DNA of 64,000 bases from Gordius sp. MW1 (GCA_964036665.1 OZ038530.1:12929001-12993000); one strand, 5' to 3'; positions 23,746-38,100 are shown, counted from the first letter of the stretch. Made by a program: numbers and translations. The notes: generated by a model not told the origin, from the sequence alone.

Positions 23746-24263
23746 CCGGCCGTCTTACTATTTATACAATCTAAAATACATAAAATTCATACAATTATCC
23801 CTTTTTGTCCATAAAAGAACTATAAAAAATACAAGGTGTATCACAGAACCATAGATAGGCAGGGAATTTTAAAAATGCATTATAAAAATATAACACAATG
23901 TAGATGGCAGCAATTATTAAATACACATGCATTAATTCTATCAAATAAAATGATAATTTATTAGAGAGTAAAAATTTATAGATTATATACGTAATTTGCT
24001 ATTTAAATAAATTTGTTTGAACTATCTTTAATATATATATGTACTTAATAAAAAATGTTTGTTATAATTTAGTCGTGAAATTAAGATATAAAAAATGAAG
24101 CATACTTGTTGAAACCTCGAGGTGACCTCAAGGTGGACCTGATAAGGTTTTTTTATATGAAAAACCTTGAGGTCCTTATAAACCTCGAACCTCACCTTAA
24201 GGTTAGGTTTTAACCTAACCTCACCTCAGGTTGACCTGAGGTCCACCTGACCTCACCACACTG
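23746..24263 (-). repeat. Repeat A, copy 2 (inverted)
   Basis: Reverse complement of the 15465-17910 repeat without the LTR element. It preserves the empty site CATATAAAAAAACC at about 24155-24168. It ends at CCTCACCACACTG (24263), next to a hAT transposase fragment. Confidence 0.82.
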
Positions 24264-24507
24264 TGTGGATCTTATTATTAAATACGCCTACTCGCTCATT
24301 TGGGGGGAGCATTCTGAGTTGGCGATAATTTGGGCATAAAAATGTGGCAATTTTATGTTGTTGAGTGATTAGAAATTTTGACTTGAGGGTGGTACAAATA
24401 TCTTTTTTGAGATCATTAATTTTGTGATGTTCTTCAAAATCATCAGTTTGCTCGTGGTCTGATTGTGAAAGATCACTGAGTAATTGGTAATATTGCTTAT
24501 TTTTCAA
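24253..24507 (-). pseudogene. hAT transposase fragment
   Basis: An 84-residue frame contains HKIATFLCPNYRQLRMLPPN followed by ERVGVFNN, the block before the C-terminal region of many ZBED-like hAT transposases. Both sides are cut: repeat A abuts its C-terminal side at about 24263, and GC-rich termini (GGCCGGGC) lie upstream. It suggests that the GC-rich family at 24530-24700 is the end of a hAT transposon. Confidence 0.6.
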
Positions 24508-24529
24508 TAGTGGTTGAAAGAATTTGAAA

Positions 24530-24720
24530 TTGCAAAATTTTGGGCCTAACAGGCAAATTTAATATTTCGGGCCGGGCATTTCGGGCAGCTCTAATGTTTC
24601 AGGCGGGCCGGGCGGACACCTAGAAGAGTCCGGGCGGGCAATCAGGTTAAAAAATTGAACCGGGCCGGGTTCGGGCATCAAATTATAAACAAATCTGACC
24701 TCTGATTAAGACATCCTCAT
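24530..24720 (-). repeat. GGCCCG-rich terminus of a hAT-like family
   Basis: Motifs GGGCCTAACAGGCAAATTTA, CGGGCCGGGCATTTCGGGCA and ACCGGGCCGGGTTCGGGCAT also occur at 45040-45235 and, reversed, at 62850-63010. The strong GC bias contrasts with the AT-rich surroundings. Confidence 0.7.
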
Positions 24721-25780
24721 GATTGATTAATATTGGTACAATTTCATTACAGCCTAGAAAAATTGAAACGTAGAAAATTAGTTACTTTCAATCAAAAATA
24801 TAGCCAACAGTCCAAAACTTATAGAAATTAATGGTGCTGAACAATTTAACTCGGTCTATCAACATGACCTTTAATAAATGATTTTTTATCATAATAATTA
24901 ATTATTATTGCTACAGCTTCAAAATTTTCAGTTACTAAAGGGGAACTCCTAGATTTCATAATTTTTCAAATTATTTTCCTCTGACTATATTCCGCTTTCG
25001 ATCCATATCACGTCTATGACGCCCTATGGGCTCTCTTGCGAGGAGGGTTTATAAGTTTGGTTTATTAAAACCTTTTACTAATAATGAAAGTGAGGAAGTC
25101 CAAATGTAACATGATATGAAATAAATTGCACAAAAAATGTGTAAACATGATGATTAGAAAATAAGATTGAAAGACTGCCCGCCAACATTGGAAAATATCA
25201 TAGAAAAAATTAATATACAAGCACAATAGTTATTTTATTGATAGGCGGAAATAGCATTACTAAATATTCAAAATACCTAAACAGACAATATTAAATAGTA
25301 CATGTGGAGTGTGCGTTGTGTTGATGTGTAAGTGACCGTGTACACATTTAAAAATGCCTAAAACGAAAACGGAAAAACAAACAAAGGATTAAAAACGACG
25401 GGTTTAAGGGTCAACAAATGAGTAAAAACATGGTTAGAAATTTGTTTTATAGGTGTTAAAATAACATTTAATATTTCATATACGATGAGATTAAGAACCG
25501 TTTTAAAATTATTAAACGTTATATAAGGGATTAATAATTAGTATAGATTAAATCAAAGTTATTTCGATATACAAAGTATTCCCAGAAATGTGTATCAAAT
25601 TCCTCGTAGCTAGCGCAAATTGCACCGTGGAGCGAACAAATAATAGAAGCTTATGCAATCACTGATAGAAATCGGGATATTTTATATGACAACATGGTGA
25701 AATAACAAACATAAAAGGAGGGGAGGGACGTTTTAAAAGACGCGTAAATGATGTTTTATAAACATTTAGGTTTTGGTCCA
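24721..25780. other. Spacer downstream of ALAS
   Basis: AT-rich DNA with no gene recognised. The 3' UTR of ALAS should lie just left of 25781, but no clear poly(A) site was chosen. Confidence 0.3.
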
Positions 25781-26182
25781 TCAAGCTCCGGCAGCTACTA
25801 AGAATGGGTTCGGTTTGAGGAAAGAACCAGGGAAAGCAGTCTTCCCACCTTCACCTCCGCACTTAAGCTTGGGACAATCTATGTCCGCGCAAGGCATGTA
25901 TTCGTGGCGCGAGGCGTACATCTCAAATTTCAGCGGCATCATGCAATACTCGCAATTGTATTGGCAAGTGGGAGTTTTAAGGGGCAAGCCGAGGCTATGC
26001 CAAACACTGAGTAAGTCCCTCACCAAGTCATCCATCATCGCCTTGTCGTGAAAGGGTGTCGGGGCGAGTCTAAGCCTTTCCTGACCTTTGGGGACCGTGG
26101 GATAGTTTATGGATTGGACGTAATGCCCGTACCGGGATAGCAGGAGATCGCATATTCGCATAGCTACAGCAGGATCCCCGAT
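25781..26182 (-). CDS. ALAS: ALAS exon 7, C-terminus
   Basis: Starts [19 protein letters not shown] and continues with [20 protein letters not shown], then a Cys-rich tail ([26 protein letters not shown]) and a hydrophobic end. The tail holds a third Cys-Pro pair. Confidence 0.92.
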   Translation of the reverse strand: MGDPAVAMRICDLLLSRYGHYVQSINYPTVPKGQERLRLAPTPFHDKAMMDDLVRDLLSVWHSLGLPLKTPTCQYNCEYCMMPLKFEMYASRHEYMPCADIDCPKLKCGGEGGKTAFPGSFLKPNPFLVAAGA

Positions 26183-29100
26183 CTATATACCAACGTTCAA
26201 GTACAAAAACGATACATTTACACGGAATTTAATTTAAAATTGAGCAAATGCCGTAACTAGTATTGTAAAAACAGCTGGGTTTTGTTTGATGGACATTTGG
26301 TTTTAGTCGACTAAACATAAATAGACCAAAGATTATTTTGGTCAAATCTTTGGAGAAACGAGACCAAAAATCGTTGGTTTTTTGATGTTTAGTCGACTAA
26401 AACCAAAAGTCGATCAAACAAAACCCAGCCGTTTTTACAACACTAGCTGTAATAACATAATTGATGGGATTATATAACGCTCGTAAGAATTTTATTGCAT
26501 AAAGTCATATAAATATAGGATACATGACAAATATAGGGACATTCCATGTCAAATCGATCATAAAAAGGCGTTTTTCGGCCGACCCCCTCAGAATTTTATA
26601 AAATTTGGTGGAAATGTTAAAACTAGTAAAATTATTAATTTTCGAAAATTTTAGCTCATTTGGGCCACTACTTTTCGAGTTATGGGCGCTCAAAGGTCGA
26701 AAATCGGTCATTTAAAAAATCGGGTTGTGACGCTATATTCAATAAAATTCATAAGTTATTGGCCCCCAAATCATAGAATCTTGTTGTAGTAATAGGTAAG
26801 ACCTATCTCCATAGGGAAAAAATCCAAAAAAATTTTTTTATCGATTGGTCATCTCATAATGGCCGAAATGGCCAATATGGCATAACTACTGTTGAACCCT
26901 CTCAAACCGTTTCAAATTTGAGACAAATGTTTTATACTACCTATTAATCAAATTAAATAAAAGAGAAAGTTGGGCGGCCATCTTGAAGTGGTCATAAATT
27001 GCTTGAAACGGTATTTTATTTATTTGGCGCCAAAATGACCCTCCAAAATTGGTTTTTTTACTCATTTAGCCATCTTATAATATTATTATATCTATTATAC
27101 AAATATTTTTGCTATAAATTAACACCCCAACCCCCCCCCCTTTAATCTTAAATCAAAATAGCGAGTAATTTTTTCCCACAAATTATTTTATTGTAATTTG
27201 GAAACAGGCTCGTGAAATAGATAATAAAATCGTCAGGATTATTGAATATAGGCTTTAAAATTGCCTTATCAACACAGATTGATTTCTTTTTTGGCGCGTA
27301 TGAATTAATTTGTATGACCTCTAGCGCGAATTTTAAATGATGTCGAATTCTTTTAATAAAATTACTTTATCGTTTAATTTTACTATCAACTAATTATCCC
27401 CTAGACGTTCGAAATTTTGAATCTAATTTATAATAAAAATTATGACGATGAAAAAATAATAGTTAGTTTGCTTAACCCATGCGAACCCTTTCGCTTAGAA
27501 AAATTTCACAAAATATCTCTAAAGAAATGGGATATATTAAAAATTGTATCACCTTTAACCTCAACCGGAGAACTTATACCTTATTTAAAACGAAATGCTT
27601 GATGCGACACTAAAACATATTGCCTTACCTAAAATATACTTCAGATATGTTAAATTAATTTTTTATATGCGCTTGAAGACATGCCCTCCGTCATACTTTT
27701 TTTTAATACTTTTACATATCGAATAACAAACAATGAATATATACTTTGAAATAAATTATTATTTAAGGTGATTTTTCAAAGCTGTTTCTATTTCAAAATT
27801 CGAAGAAAAACCACTCCCTATTTTGATTGTAATTTATAGGAAATATGGGGGGGGGGGGGGGGTTGGGGTGTTAATTTATAGCAAAAATATTTGTATAATA
27901 GATATAATAATATTATAAGATGGCTAAATGAGTAATAAAACCAATTTTAGAGGGTCATTTTGGCACCAAATAAATAAAATACCGTTTCTAGCAATTTATG
28001 ACCACTTCAAGATGGCCGCCCAACTTTCTCTTTTATTTAATTTGGTTAATAGGTAGTATAAAACATTTGTCTCAAATTTGAAACGGTTTGAGAGGGTTCA
28101 ACAGTAGTTATGCCATATTGGCCATTTCGGCCATTATGAGATGACCAATCGACAAAAAAATTTTTTTTGGATTTTTTCCCTATGGAGATAGGTCTTACCT
28201 ATTACTACAACAAGATTCTATGATTTGGGGGCCAATAATTTATGAATTTTATTGAATATAGCGTCACACCCCGATTTTTTGAATGGCCGATTTTCGACCT
28301 TTGAGAGCACACAACTCGAAAAGTAGTGGCCCAAATGAGCTAAAATTTTCGGAAATTAATAATTTTACTAGTTTTAACATTTCCACCAAATTTTATAAAA
28401 TTCTGAGGGGGTCGGCCGAAAACGTGGCGATTTGACATGATAATTATAATACAAAAAAATTGTTATTTAATAGGCACTGGTAAAGCACAACTCAATAAAT
28501 TAAAGGCAAGTCCAGATTAAAATTAGCCAAATGCTTACACATCTACCTATAAACTTGAAAAATTAAGTCTTTAATTTGAAGATTATCAAAGTAAAATAAA
28601 AGTAAGCCATTACGCTGATTGGTATAATGTGGGAAGGCGTATGTAAGACCGGCATGCCTTCTTGCATCAAGGCGCTTCTTAGGTAACGCACATTTTCTTG
28701 ATGCTTTTCCCGAAGAGCCACACCCTCTTGACTCATGAGTACCTACAAAGATTTTAAAATTAATTTTTGAGGAATATTCCAAATTGTAAATGCTTTTCTA
28801 GAATTTACAACCTGCTTTACTAACATTAATTTAAAATCTTTAGTTGTTGAATAAGGTATGGTCAGGTGTTAGCAAAGTCCTAACAAGCCAAAGAATCTAA
28901 AAATGAATAAAAACTTAACATTTAATTAAATAAAAATAATGAGTGAATTTAACCCACCGCCACAAGGTAATATGAGTAATATTAAAGGTTTACGTTAAGG
29001 GCATTAGGTCAAAACTTATAATAAAGTGGTTAAAAATTACAAATTTGACAACATTGAAAATATATTCCTAGTTTACAGTCGCTGTGGAATCAGTAAACTT

Positions 29101-32100
29101 TTCACCATTATTTCTGTTTAGCGAATAACGTCAAGCGAAGAATCCATCAGATAAAAGATTTCAAACTAAGTCACGTTTCACACTTTAAAATCAATGATAA
29201 ATAGTGACGTGCAAAGGAAGCGACAATAGTCGCCCACGTCCCCTGAAAAAAACGGGATACTACATAAATCTTGCTTGGGCGCATAAATTAATTTTTTCCA
29301 TTAGCAATATAGATATTTTAAAAAAATTCTACAAATAAGGGGAGGATTTTAAATATTTAGAACGATTAAAGAAAGAGAATAAGTTTTTCACCTTGCCTCC
29401 ATTCCCCAAAAAAACCTCGATTACAAACGCGTCAAAGCAAACTCTTTCTTAAATAAGGCTCACCATAAACCGCCCCATTTTCCAAAGCATTCATATTGGC
29501 GCAGCTTTATGAGAAACTCGCTGCGCGCGGCAATAATAGCTAGTCTAAGGGATTGTCTTAATATCGGCTTCAGATTATCGCGCGAATTTATCTTTGTCTA
29601 AATATCCGATTCAATTTCATGGGTCAAACTCGGTTGTAATTATTTTAATTTTATTTTTTGATAGTTAAAAAAGTCTTTTTGTTTATTTCAATTTTTGAGA
29701 TTAAATCTAAACTTTAAGCTCACAAAAAATTTTGCATCCAACAAAATCGCTGTTATGTTATGCGTCTGAAATGTAAATCTGCTGTGAATTCGAAGTTAAG
29801 ACGCGGCTATGTTATAAACCGTAAGACAATTTTTGCCGCGCAGCAAAATCCGATATTAAAACAAGCCCTTAGACGTGAAAGTGACCTATCATATTTTTAA
29901 AGATCATTAGACAACAATGTGGATAACGATTTGATGCAAAAATATTACATTTTACAAGGAGAGAATAAAGCTTTAACCGAATCATTTTGAACAAGCTAAG
30001 ACAAGAAATAAAAAACATACAGCTGCAAGGGAAGCTAAAACGAGAAGAAAATAAATACTAGAGATGCACCGATACCACTATTTTGTGCCGATACCGATAC
30101 CAGCCGATACTTAAGATTTTTTTGCCGATACCGATACCATGCCGATACTTATAATAAAAAAATTTTATACTAAATGTCTAGTTTTTAAATTTGAAGTGTT
30201 AAAGGAATGTTTGTCTTTGCCCCCACGACTTATTTTAGCTTTGCATAATTCACAGATTACAATTTTTTCATCTGCTGACACAACAAAATAACTCCATAGT
30301 GTATCTAAAGAATCCATCTAAGGCTTAATATATAATAATTTTTAAAATAAAATAATATTTACTTAAAAGCGCAGTCGGAACAGATGGTCAATGAGTTTAT
30401 TATACTCCACATATTTATAGCCAATCAAATAAAACAATTTTCAAAAAATTTGAAAAGTCCTCTATTTTTTAATCGTAGGAGATACTATAAGGATTATTTT
30501 TTGAGTTTCATATTAAAAAAGGTATCGGCTTGGTAATTGCCGATACTAGCAAAGTATCGGCCGATACTTTTGGCAAGGTATCGGCGCCGATACCATGCCG
30601 ATACTTGGTATCGGTGCATCTCTAATAAATACCATTTGAAATTTATTCAACAAAAAACAGAACGAGATTTGGAAAAAAATAAATCTGAAACCCCCTAATT
30701 TTCAAACACTAAATAAGCTATATAATGTAGAATTGTCAATCCGTTCGTATGAATATTGTATATTTTTTGAGACTTCATCTTCTCCTTTTTTATTTTTGTT
30801 TCCCCTGAAGATGGGCCATAAGTGCCCGAAATATCGCGTTCAATTTCCCGCTTTTATACAACACAATACTCATTATGCTCTTAATTAAAAAGTGTAATAT
30901 TCGAGGATATCTCGTCACTTTAATAGAGGCGATGGCTGCGGCCAGCACCGTGGGCGGCAACGAGGTCGTAAAAATAAAGCCGGACCCGAAGCTACGAACC
31001 GCGTCTATGGTCAGAGCGTCACCGGCCAAGTAACCTCCGATGCTACCAAAAGCCTTGCCCAACGTGCCCGTCACTAAATCCATACCAGGCAAAGCGCGAT
31101 TTCTTTCCCCAATACCCGCTCCACGTTCCCCATAGAGGCCGACGGCGTGCACTTCGTCGACGAAAGTTATGGCTCCGTAGGCGTGAGCTACTTCGCACAA
31201 TTTTCGCAACGGGCATATGGCACCTATGATTGGTTGGTTACACATATATTATATTATTTAGCAGCGATGTTCGCATATAATGGCATCTTAGATTTATACA
31301 ACGCTAGAATCTTTCATTTTTTGTTGTTGTAATAAATGTTTTTTTGTAACAAATCGGGAGATTTAACAATAATGTAAAATAAGTACATAAAACATATAAT
31401 TAATTAAATGCAATAATAAAAATAAACTATTTTAATATCATCGAGAATCTTCCAAAATTTGCCAAGAATCAGGGAACGATTTAAAATTTTATTTGGCCAT
31501 AAAAATACCACGTCTTTGCTTAGATTGATACATAAAGGTCATGAAATCCTTAATTTGACTCAAATGCTATAGGAAGGAGATAAGTAGTTTTTCAATCTCT
31601 AAATCTTAGCCTAATTTAATCGAAAATTTAGTGGGCCTAAGATAGACAGCCACGTTATGCTTCTTAAAAGGATTTGCTGTATTTTAGCCAAAAGCTATTT
31701 AATTTTTTATAAAAAATATATAAAAAATGTAATATTCTAAAAGAGTGATTATTAAAATGGACGCATCGTCCCCAAGAGGCCAATAAAATTGACGCCATAA
31801 CTATTAGTAGTGTTGTAAAAACGGCTGGGTTTTGTTTGGTGGACTAAACATAAACAGGCCAAAGGTTTTTTGGTCAAACTTTTTGCCTGTTTAAGTTTAG
31901 TAGACTAAAACCAAAGTTCGACCACACAAAACCCAGCCGTTTTCAAAACATTAACTATTAGTCAACCTAAGTCATGACTCTATAATAATAAAAAAATTTC
32001 AAAAAAAATTATAAATAAATTAGCACCTGACATGGAATGAACGGTTTCGAAAGCCACAATTTTGGGCACATTAACATCAACCGTTTTGAGCAACGCTTCC

Positions 32101-35100
32101 AAATGCACCGGGTCATTGTGCCTAAATATGTGCTTGGGCACGGCACTATTACGGATTCCCTGGATCATGGATGCGTGGTTCCCAGCGTCAGAAAATATGT
32201 GACAACCTTGTTTTTTTTTGAAATAGGCATGAATATGAAAAGCGAAAAAGTTTTAAAATCTTTACAAATTCTTCAGTAAATTTGACAAATTTTATTTGAA
32301 TTTCCCACCAATTTTTACATTGCCATTTCTATTGGACGAAATTCATACTTTTTTGTATGATATCTGTGATACGATAAATGTTTCAATAATCCTTTCATTA
32401 CATTTGCGTTAAAATATTGCTAAAATATAAGATTGGTGTTCGAACTTGTAAAATATACAAACATAAGGGCAAAAAAATGATAAAACTTCTGATGGATGAA
32501 AGGTTTAAAATAACTTTTAGAACCATAATGAAAATATTTGAAAATGGTTAATATATTATAAGTTCGAATAAACATAATTTCAATACCCGGCAATGTTTTG
32601 GCCAAAGTGAAAAGTGTAGTATCGTTGGCCACGTAGCATGAGGTAAAGAGGAGCGCTCTCTCTTTTTGGTGCAACTGCGCCAGCAAGGCTTCTAAGCGTT
32701 CGTGCAACACACTATTTCCCGCTATGTTTCTCGTTCCCCCAGAACCCGCTCCATATTTATCCAACGCTTCTCTGTCACCCATTTAACGAACGAAAACTTA
32801 TATAAGACGCTATTTAAAGATTATAACTATGTAGTAGTGTTGTAAAAACGGCTGGTTTTTGGTCGACCTTTGATTTACTAGATTAACGATCGCTTCTGGT
32901 CTGGTTTTCAAATTTAGACTAAGTCTGGAGGTCGACTAAGAAAAACAAGCCTAAAGCCTTTAGTTTGGCTTTTAATCGACTAAAAGCAAAGGTCGACCAA
33001 ACAAAAGTCAGCTGTTTTTACAACACTAATATGTAGGGGAAGTATGTAGCCAATCTGATGAAATAAGCGCCATCTCTTTTCACGTTTATCAATTCATTTT
33101 AAAATTAAGCTAACTATTATGGGTGTAGCCAGGGGGTGGCAGGAAGGGGTCGGCTGCCCCCTCTAAATCCAAAAATTCCTTCAAATTTGATATAATTATG
33201 GCTAAAATTTCAAAAAATTATCGTTTTGCCCCTCACTAAATCATTATTGCCCCCCCCCTCAAATTCTAATCCTGGCTACGCTCATGAAGCTTATACATAT
33301 TAATAATGAACAGAATCAGTGATATAAACAAAAGGAATTTCGAGTTAAGGCTTAATTCGTAGTAATTATATACCCAAACCCGAGCGTGCGTATATAATAA
33401 GCCTAATATTTTTTTATAATTTCACTCAACAACTCCATTATCGTCTTTGTAATACAGGCAATCAATTTATATGTTTGCGTTCTTACTCCCGTAATTTTCA
33501 TAGGCACTAACGGGGCAAATTAAACGTATGAAGTTAGGCAAAATACATCATCACCCAAAAATTTAAAACAAGGGTTTTGGTGTTGTAAAATAACTCAAAA
33601 GATGGCGTGATGTAGTAGAGTGTAGGGTATGCCCCAGTTTAATTAAACACCTTTAGAAGGCGCGTTCATATAAAAGGGAAGTGAAAATGTTGAGTATACT
33701 ACAACTAAAAGTTACTCTTACATTATACACCTCAACTTTATAATATCTAACCCAATTAAGATGAAAAGAAATTAGGTGGTAGTCTGTAGGAAATGTTACT
33801 ATAAATCAAATTACAATTTTTGACTTCACCCCCTATGTACTAATAGCTCGATTATATATATCATTTATTTCACATCGCTTAAATATTTTGTGTATTATTT
33901 ATATACATTATACAAAACTCCTTGAATCCAATTATTTTAAAATTATAACGCGAAATGATGGTTTAAGTGTTAGATTCTACCTAGCTCTCTAGTCCCAATT
34001 TAAACGAATATTAATAATATACGCCTATGTATGGGCCAATCCATGTCGATTCGTCAAAAAAAAAACGATTTTCGACCGACCATTTCAGATCAGGATAATT
34101 TTTGGTGAGGGTGTAGGCCTCATTTATTAGATTAATTTCTGAAAGTTTTAGCCATTTTGGGCCAATACTTTTTAAGTTATGGACGTTTAAAGGGCCAAAA
34201 TCACGTTTGGGAGCGTTTTATGGATTTTACTATTTTTGTCATATTTTTGAAAGTAATTGCGTTATTCACTCAAATTTTGGTGTATTTTGTTCCTAAAAAA
34301 ATTCTCTATCGAAATAATTTAACCAAAAACCTCAAACTTTTGTGGTTAATTTTTTGTGGGTGAAAAATTATAAAAACATTTCTCCGGTATATGAAATCAC
34401 CAATTTCACAATGTGAACTCCTTTATGACCCATTATCATATTTCAATCATAAAAAGTTTGGGCGCGGCTACGAGATGGTCAAAAATTCAAAAAATTGCAT
34501 TTTCAACAAAAATATTTATAGATGGCGGTATAATCAATTATCACAAGAATATATTATGGTGTTTATTTTTTATCAAATTCCAAATTTTTAAAAAATATAT
34601 GGTAAATAAATAATATTGGAATAAAAATAAACTTAAAATTGATTTTTTTTCTGCGCAATTGGCAATTATCCGAGTTTGAAAATTAGATCTTAAATCTTAA
34701 CTAAATGATATAGGGGTATGCTAAAATTAATATGAGGTTGAAAAAATAAATACTAATATGATGGCAAAATTGCTCATATATTTTTATTTTTATACTGATA
34801 ATCCATGATAAAAATAAAAAATTTATGCAGGATGAAAGGTATTTTAAAAAAAATTTCTTGCTAGTTGTGACCATTTTTTATCTTAATTAAACCTAGTTAT
34901 TTTCAAACTCGGTTACTTGTCCACCGCGTAGATAAAAGTTCAAAATTTAAGTTGACTTTTAATCCAATATTATTTATTTACCATATGTTTTTAAAAATTT
35001 GGAATTTGATAAAAAGCAAACACCATAATATATACTTGTGATAATTGATATACCGCCATCTATATATATTTTTGTTGAAAATGCAATTTTTCGAATTTTT

Positions 35101-38100
35101 GACCATCTCGTAGCCGCGCCCAAACTTTTTATGATTGAAATATGATAATGGGTCATAAAGGAGTTCACATTGTGAAATTGGTGATTTCATATACCGGAGA
35201 AATGTTTTGATAATTTTTCACCCACAAAAAATTAACCACAAAAGTTTGAGGTTTTTGGTTAAATTATTTCGATAGAGAATTTTTTTAGGAACAAAATACA
35301 CCAAAATTTGAGTGAATAACGCAATTACTTTCAAAAATATGACAAAAATAGTAAAATCCATAAAACGCTCCCAAACGTGATTTTGGCCCTTTAAACGTCC
35401 ATAACTTAAAAAGTATTGGCCCAAAATGGCTAAAACTTTCAGAAATAAATCTAATAAATGAGACCTACACCCTCACCAAAAATTATCCTGATCTGAAATG
35501 GTCGGTCGAAACCGTTTTGATTTGTCCTGGAATGGCCCGTATGTAAAGTCCTGCATGGGCCGCCCGAAGCCCGCCTCGGCCTGAGAGGGTTTCTGGCCGG
35601 ACTCGGCAAAAATAAATAAAATAATAAATGGCCCGAGCCCAAAGCAAAACCAGGCCTACTAACCATTTAAATAATATAATTTCACTATTTATAAATATAT
35701 AAGTATTTTTGTAAGGCGCATAAAACGTAGCTTTTAAACTGCACCCTCGTCCCTGCCTATAATCATTTTTTGATCAAAATCTAAAATTTTATTAAAATAT
35801 GCCTATATATATGTCATATAGAGTAGTAGACTTTCCAATAAAATAAGCCAATAATTCACAAAGCTTATTTATTTTAAACCCTTAAAACTTTTTTTATTTT
35901 AAAATTAGATTTGTAGATAAAAAAACTAGATTCTTTATTTCAGATCTAGCCTTGTTTAAATTAAGATTTATACGACTAAAATAAAACATCTATTTATTTG
36001 GAAATAAAAAGTTGACAAAATCTGCCCAAAGGATTGTATTAATAAAAATGTCAAGTCTGGCCAGAAAATAAAACCAAAAATTTGGGCTCGGGTCGGGCAA
36101 ATTAATAATATCGGGCTTATGGTGAATAAAATCCATTTTGCAGAGACCTATGTGTTTGTAATTTATAAAGATGATCTTAATTTTTCATCAAAAAACGAGT
36201 GTAAAAATAGATTAAAGTCGTCTCGGCACTATTCCCCTTCAGGGCAATTTATAATGAATTCGTTTCGTTTTAAATGCCTGTTTTTGTAATTTAAAGCTAA
36301 AATTCTCGGAAAAAAAGCTTCCCATCATCTCTTTACTCCTTGAAAAACAACTTTGATGGTATTTTTTTGTTTCCACGAAAAATGTAAACTTTTTGCACTA
36401 ATTTCCCCGGAGTTGAGATAATGATAACTACCAACAAATAAAGTATATCAAAATTCTAATTAAAATTAATAAAAATTATAGAAAATATGCAATTTTAAAA
36501 ACTAAATAAGGATGTAAAGATAAAAAGTTGGACAGGACGGGACATTTTGCACCGAAAGTGAGCCCATAAATTTTTATGAAATTATTTAGCCAGTTTCTCA
36601 ATTCACCCCTTATAAAGCAACAAACTAAACAAGTTGAAATTTTTTTTTTAAAGATATCAGGCGGGGCACGAAAAGAAAAACGAATCTAGGCTCGGGCGAG
36701 GTTGAAAAAAGTAAAGCCAACCAGCCGTTATTGGCTAGTCTTTATCCGAAAGCAAAATAAACGTCGTTAACAGAAGCATAAGTTTCCAGAGCAATAAAAA
36801 CCCGCATAAGTTTTCACATCACCTAAAAAGCCAAGTTGGACAGGACAGGACAGACAGGACGGACGGACAACATAAAACGAGCCCATAAATTGCGTAACAA
36901 TAAAAAGGAAATTGAGCGTTTCTTACAGGACGGCTTCCTTGACCAGAGGGTGTCTGCTCATTCCAAGGTAATCGTTACTGCACCAAACCCGAATTTTCCC
37001 GTCCGTTTTAACGTCGAACCCCGGCTCCCCACTGTAAACCTCGGCGTAGGGTGGTTCTTGAGCTAGGCGCGCTACTTTTTTGAAAACGCGATACGAATGA
37101 TCCGATTTCTTTTGAGCCAATTTGTCCTGGAAAAAGGAACCGTAATCGAAAAATTTCCCGTTGCTTCTACCCACATCCACGTTCCCTGTAAAGAATCATA
37201 CATATAAAATTAATCCATATTGCGCAAAAATACATTAAGGGTCAAAAGAATATCAATGTAAATTATAAAAAAAATCTTGTGCTTAGAAAATTTATGATAA
37301 ATCTAACCGTACCGAGTTAATTAATTTTAAAGCAAGCTCTTTAATGGAATATATTTTAATTTTTTTAATTAGTTTTACTATTCGTACACAAAAAATTGAT
37401 ATCTAGATGATATATAACTTCAATAACGAAAAACAATATAATAATAAAATAAATGAACAATGTTTTAAAAATTCTAAATTTCCAAACAATCTTAATCCTG
37501 CTCATTAATACAATATGTTTTAGCATGTCTTTTAATAATTTTGGAAATAAGCCTTTATTAATGATAATAAAGCATGAAGGTGAGGTGAGATCACTACACT
37601 TTGGTTTAAAAGGTCGTGAGGATCAAAATCATTAAATGTCACATTTTAGTTTGTATTTTATAATTTAAATGAATTATATAAATTATTATTTAATAAAATC
37701 TATTTGTATAGAACGTGTCCTAAATTTAATAAGGAACCCTTTCTAAAATCCATTAAAAGGTTGGCCTATTATTATTCAATTCATTATGATGCTATTATTA
37801 TTATGTCAATGTAAAGCTAACCCATCATTTCGGTGTTAATTAAACTTGACATCAAGTTACATTAAGTAAACCTAGTAATATATAATTTATATAATTTAAC
37901 ACTACGGAACCATGCCAAATCCATTACAGTCCCATTAAAACCTGGCACAAAACTATAAACAAGGGCATTTAAGTGCGTATTAATGATATTTACGATAAGT
38001 GTATAACCCATAGACGAATAACAACTTATTTTTGCATTACATTTATTTAAAAGGCCATTTTTGAGTGTAGATTTTTCGAGATGAGCACTTGTGCAGTGAA

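Noticed and set aside
25773-26051. Plus-strand ORF opposite ALAS exon 7
   Set aside because: It is the antisense of a well-supported conserved exon.
32569-32587. Exon 3 of ALAS read through GIEI and joined with an AT-AC intron
   Set aside because: A standard GTATTG donor 18 bases earlier gives [10 protein letters not shown], a better family match in the correct phase.
34157-35424. Identical short ORFs on both strands
   Set aside because: They are mirror images created by the inverted arms of a foldback element, not genes.
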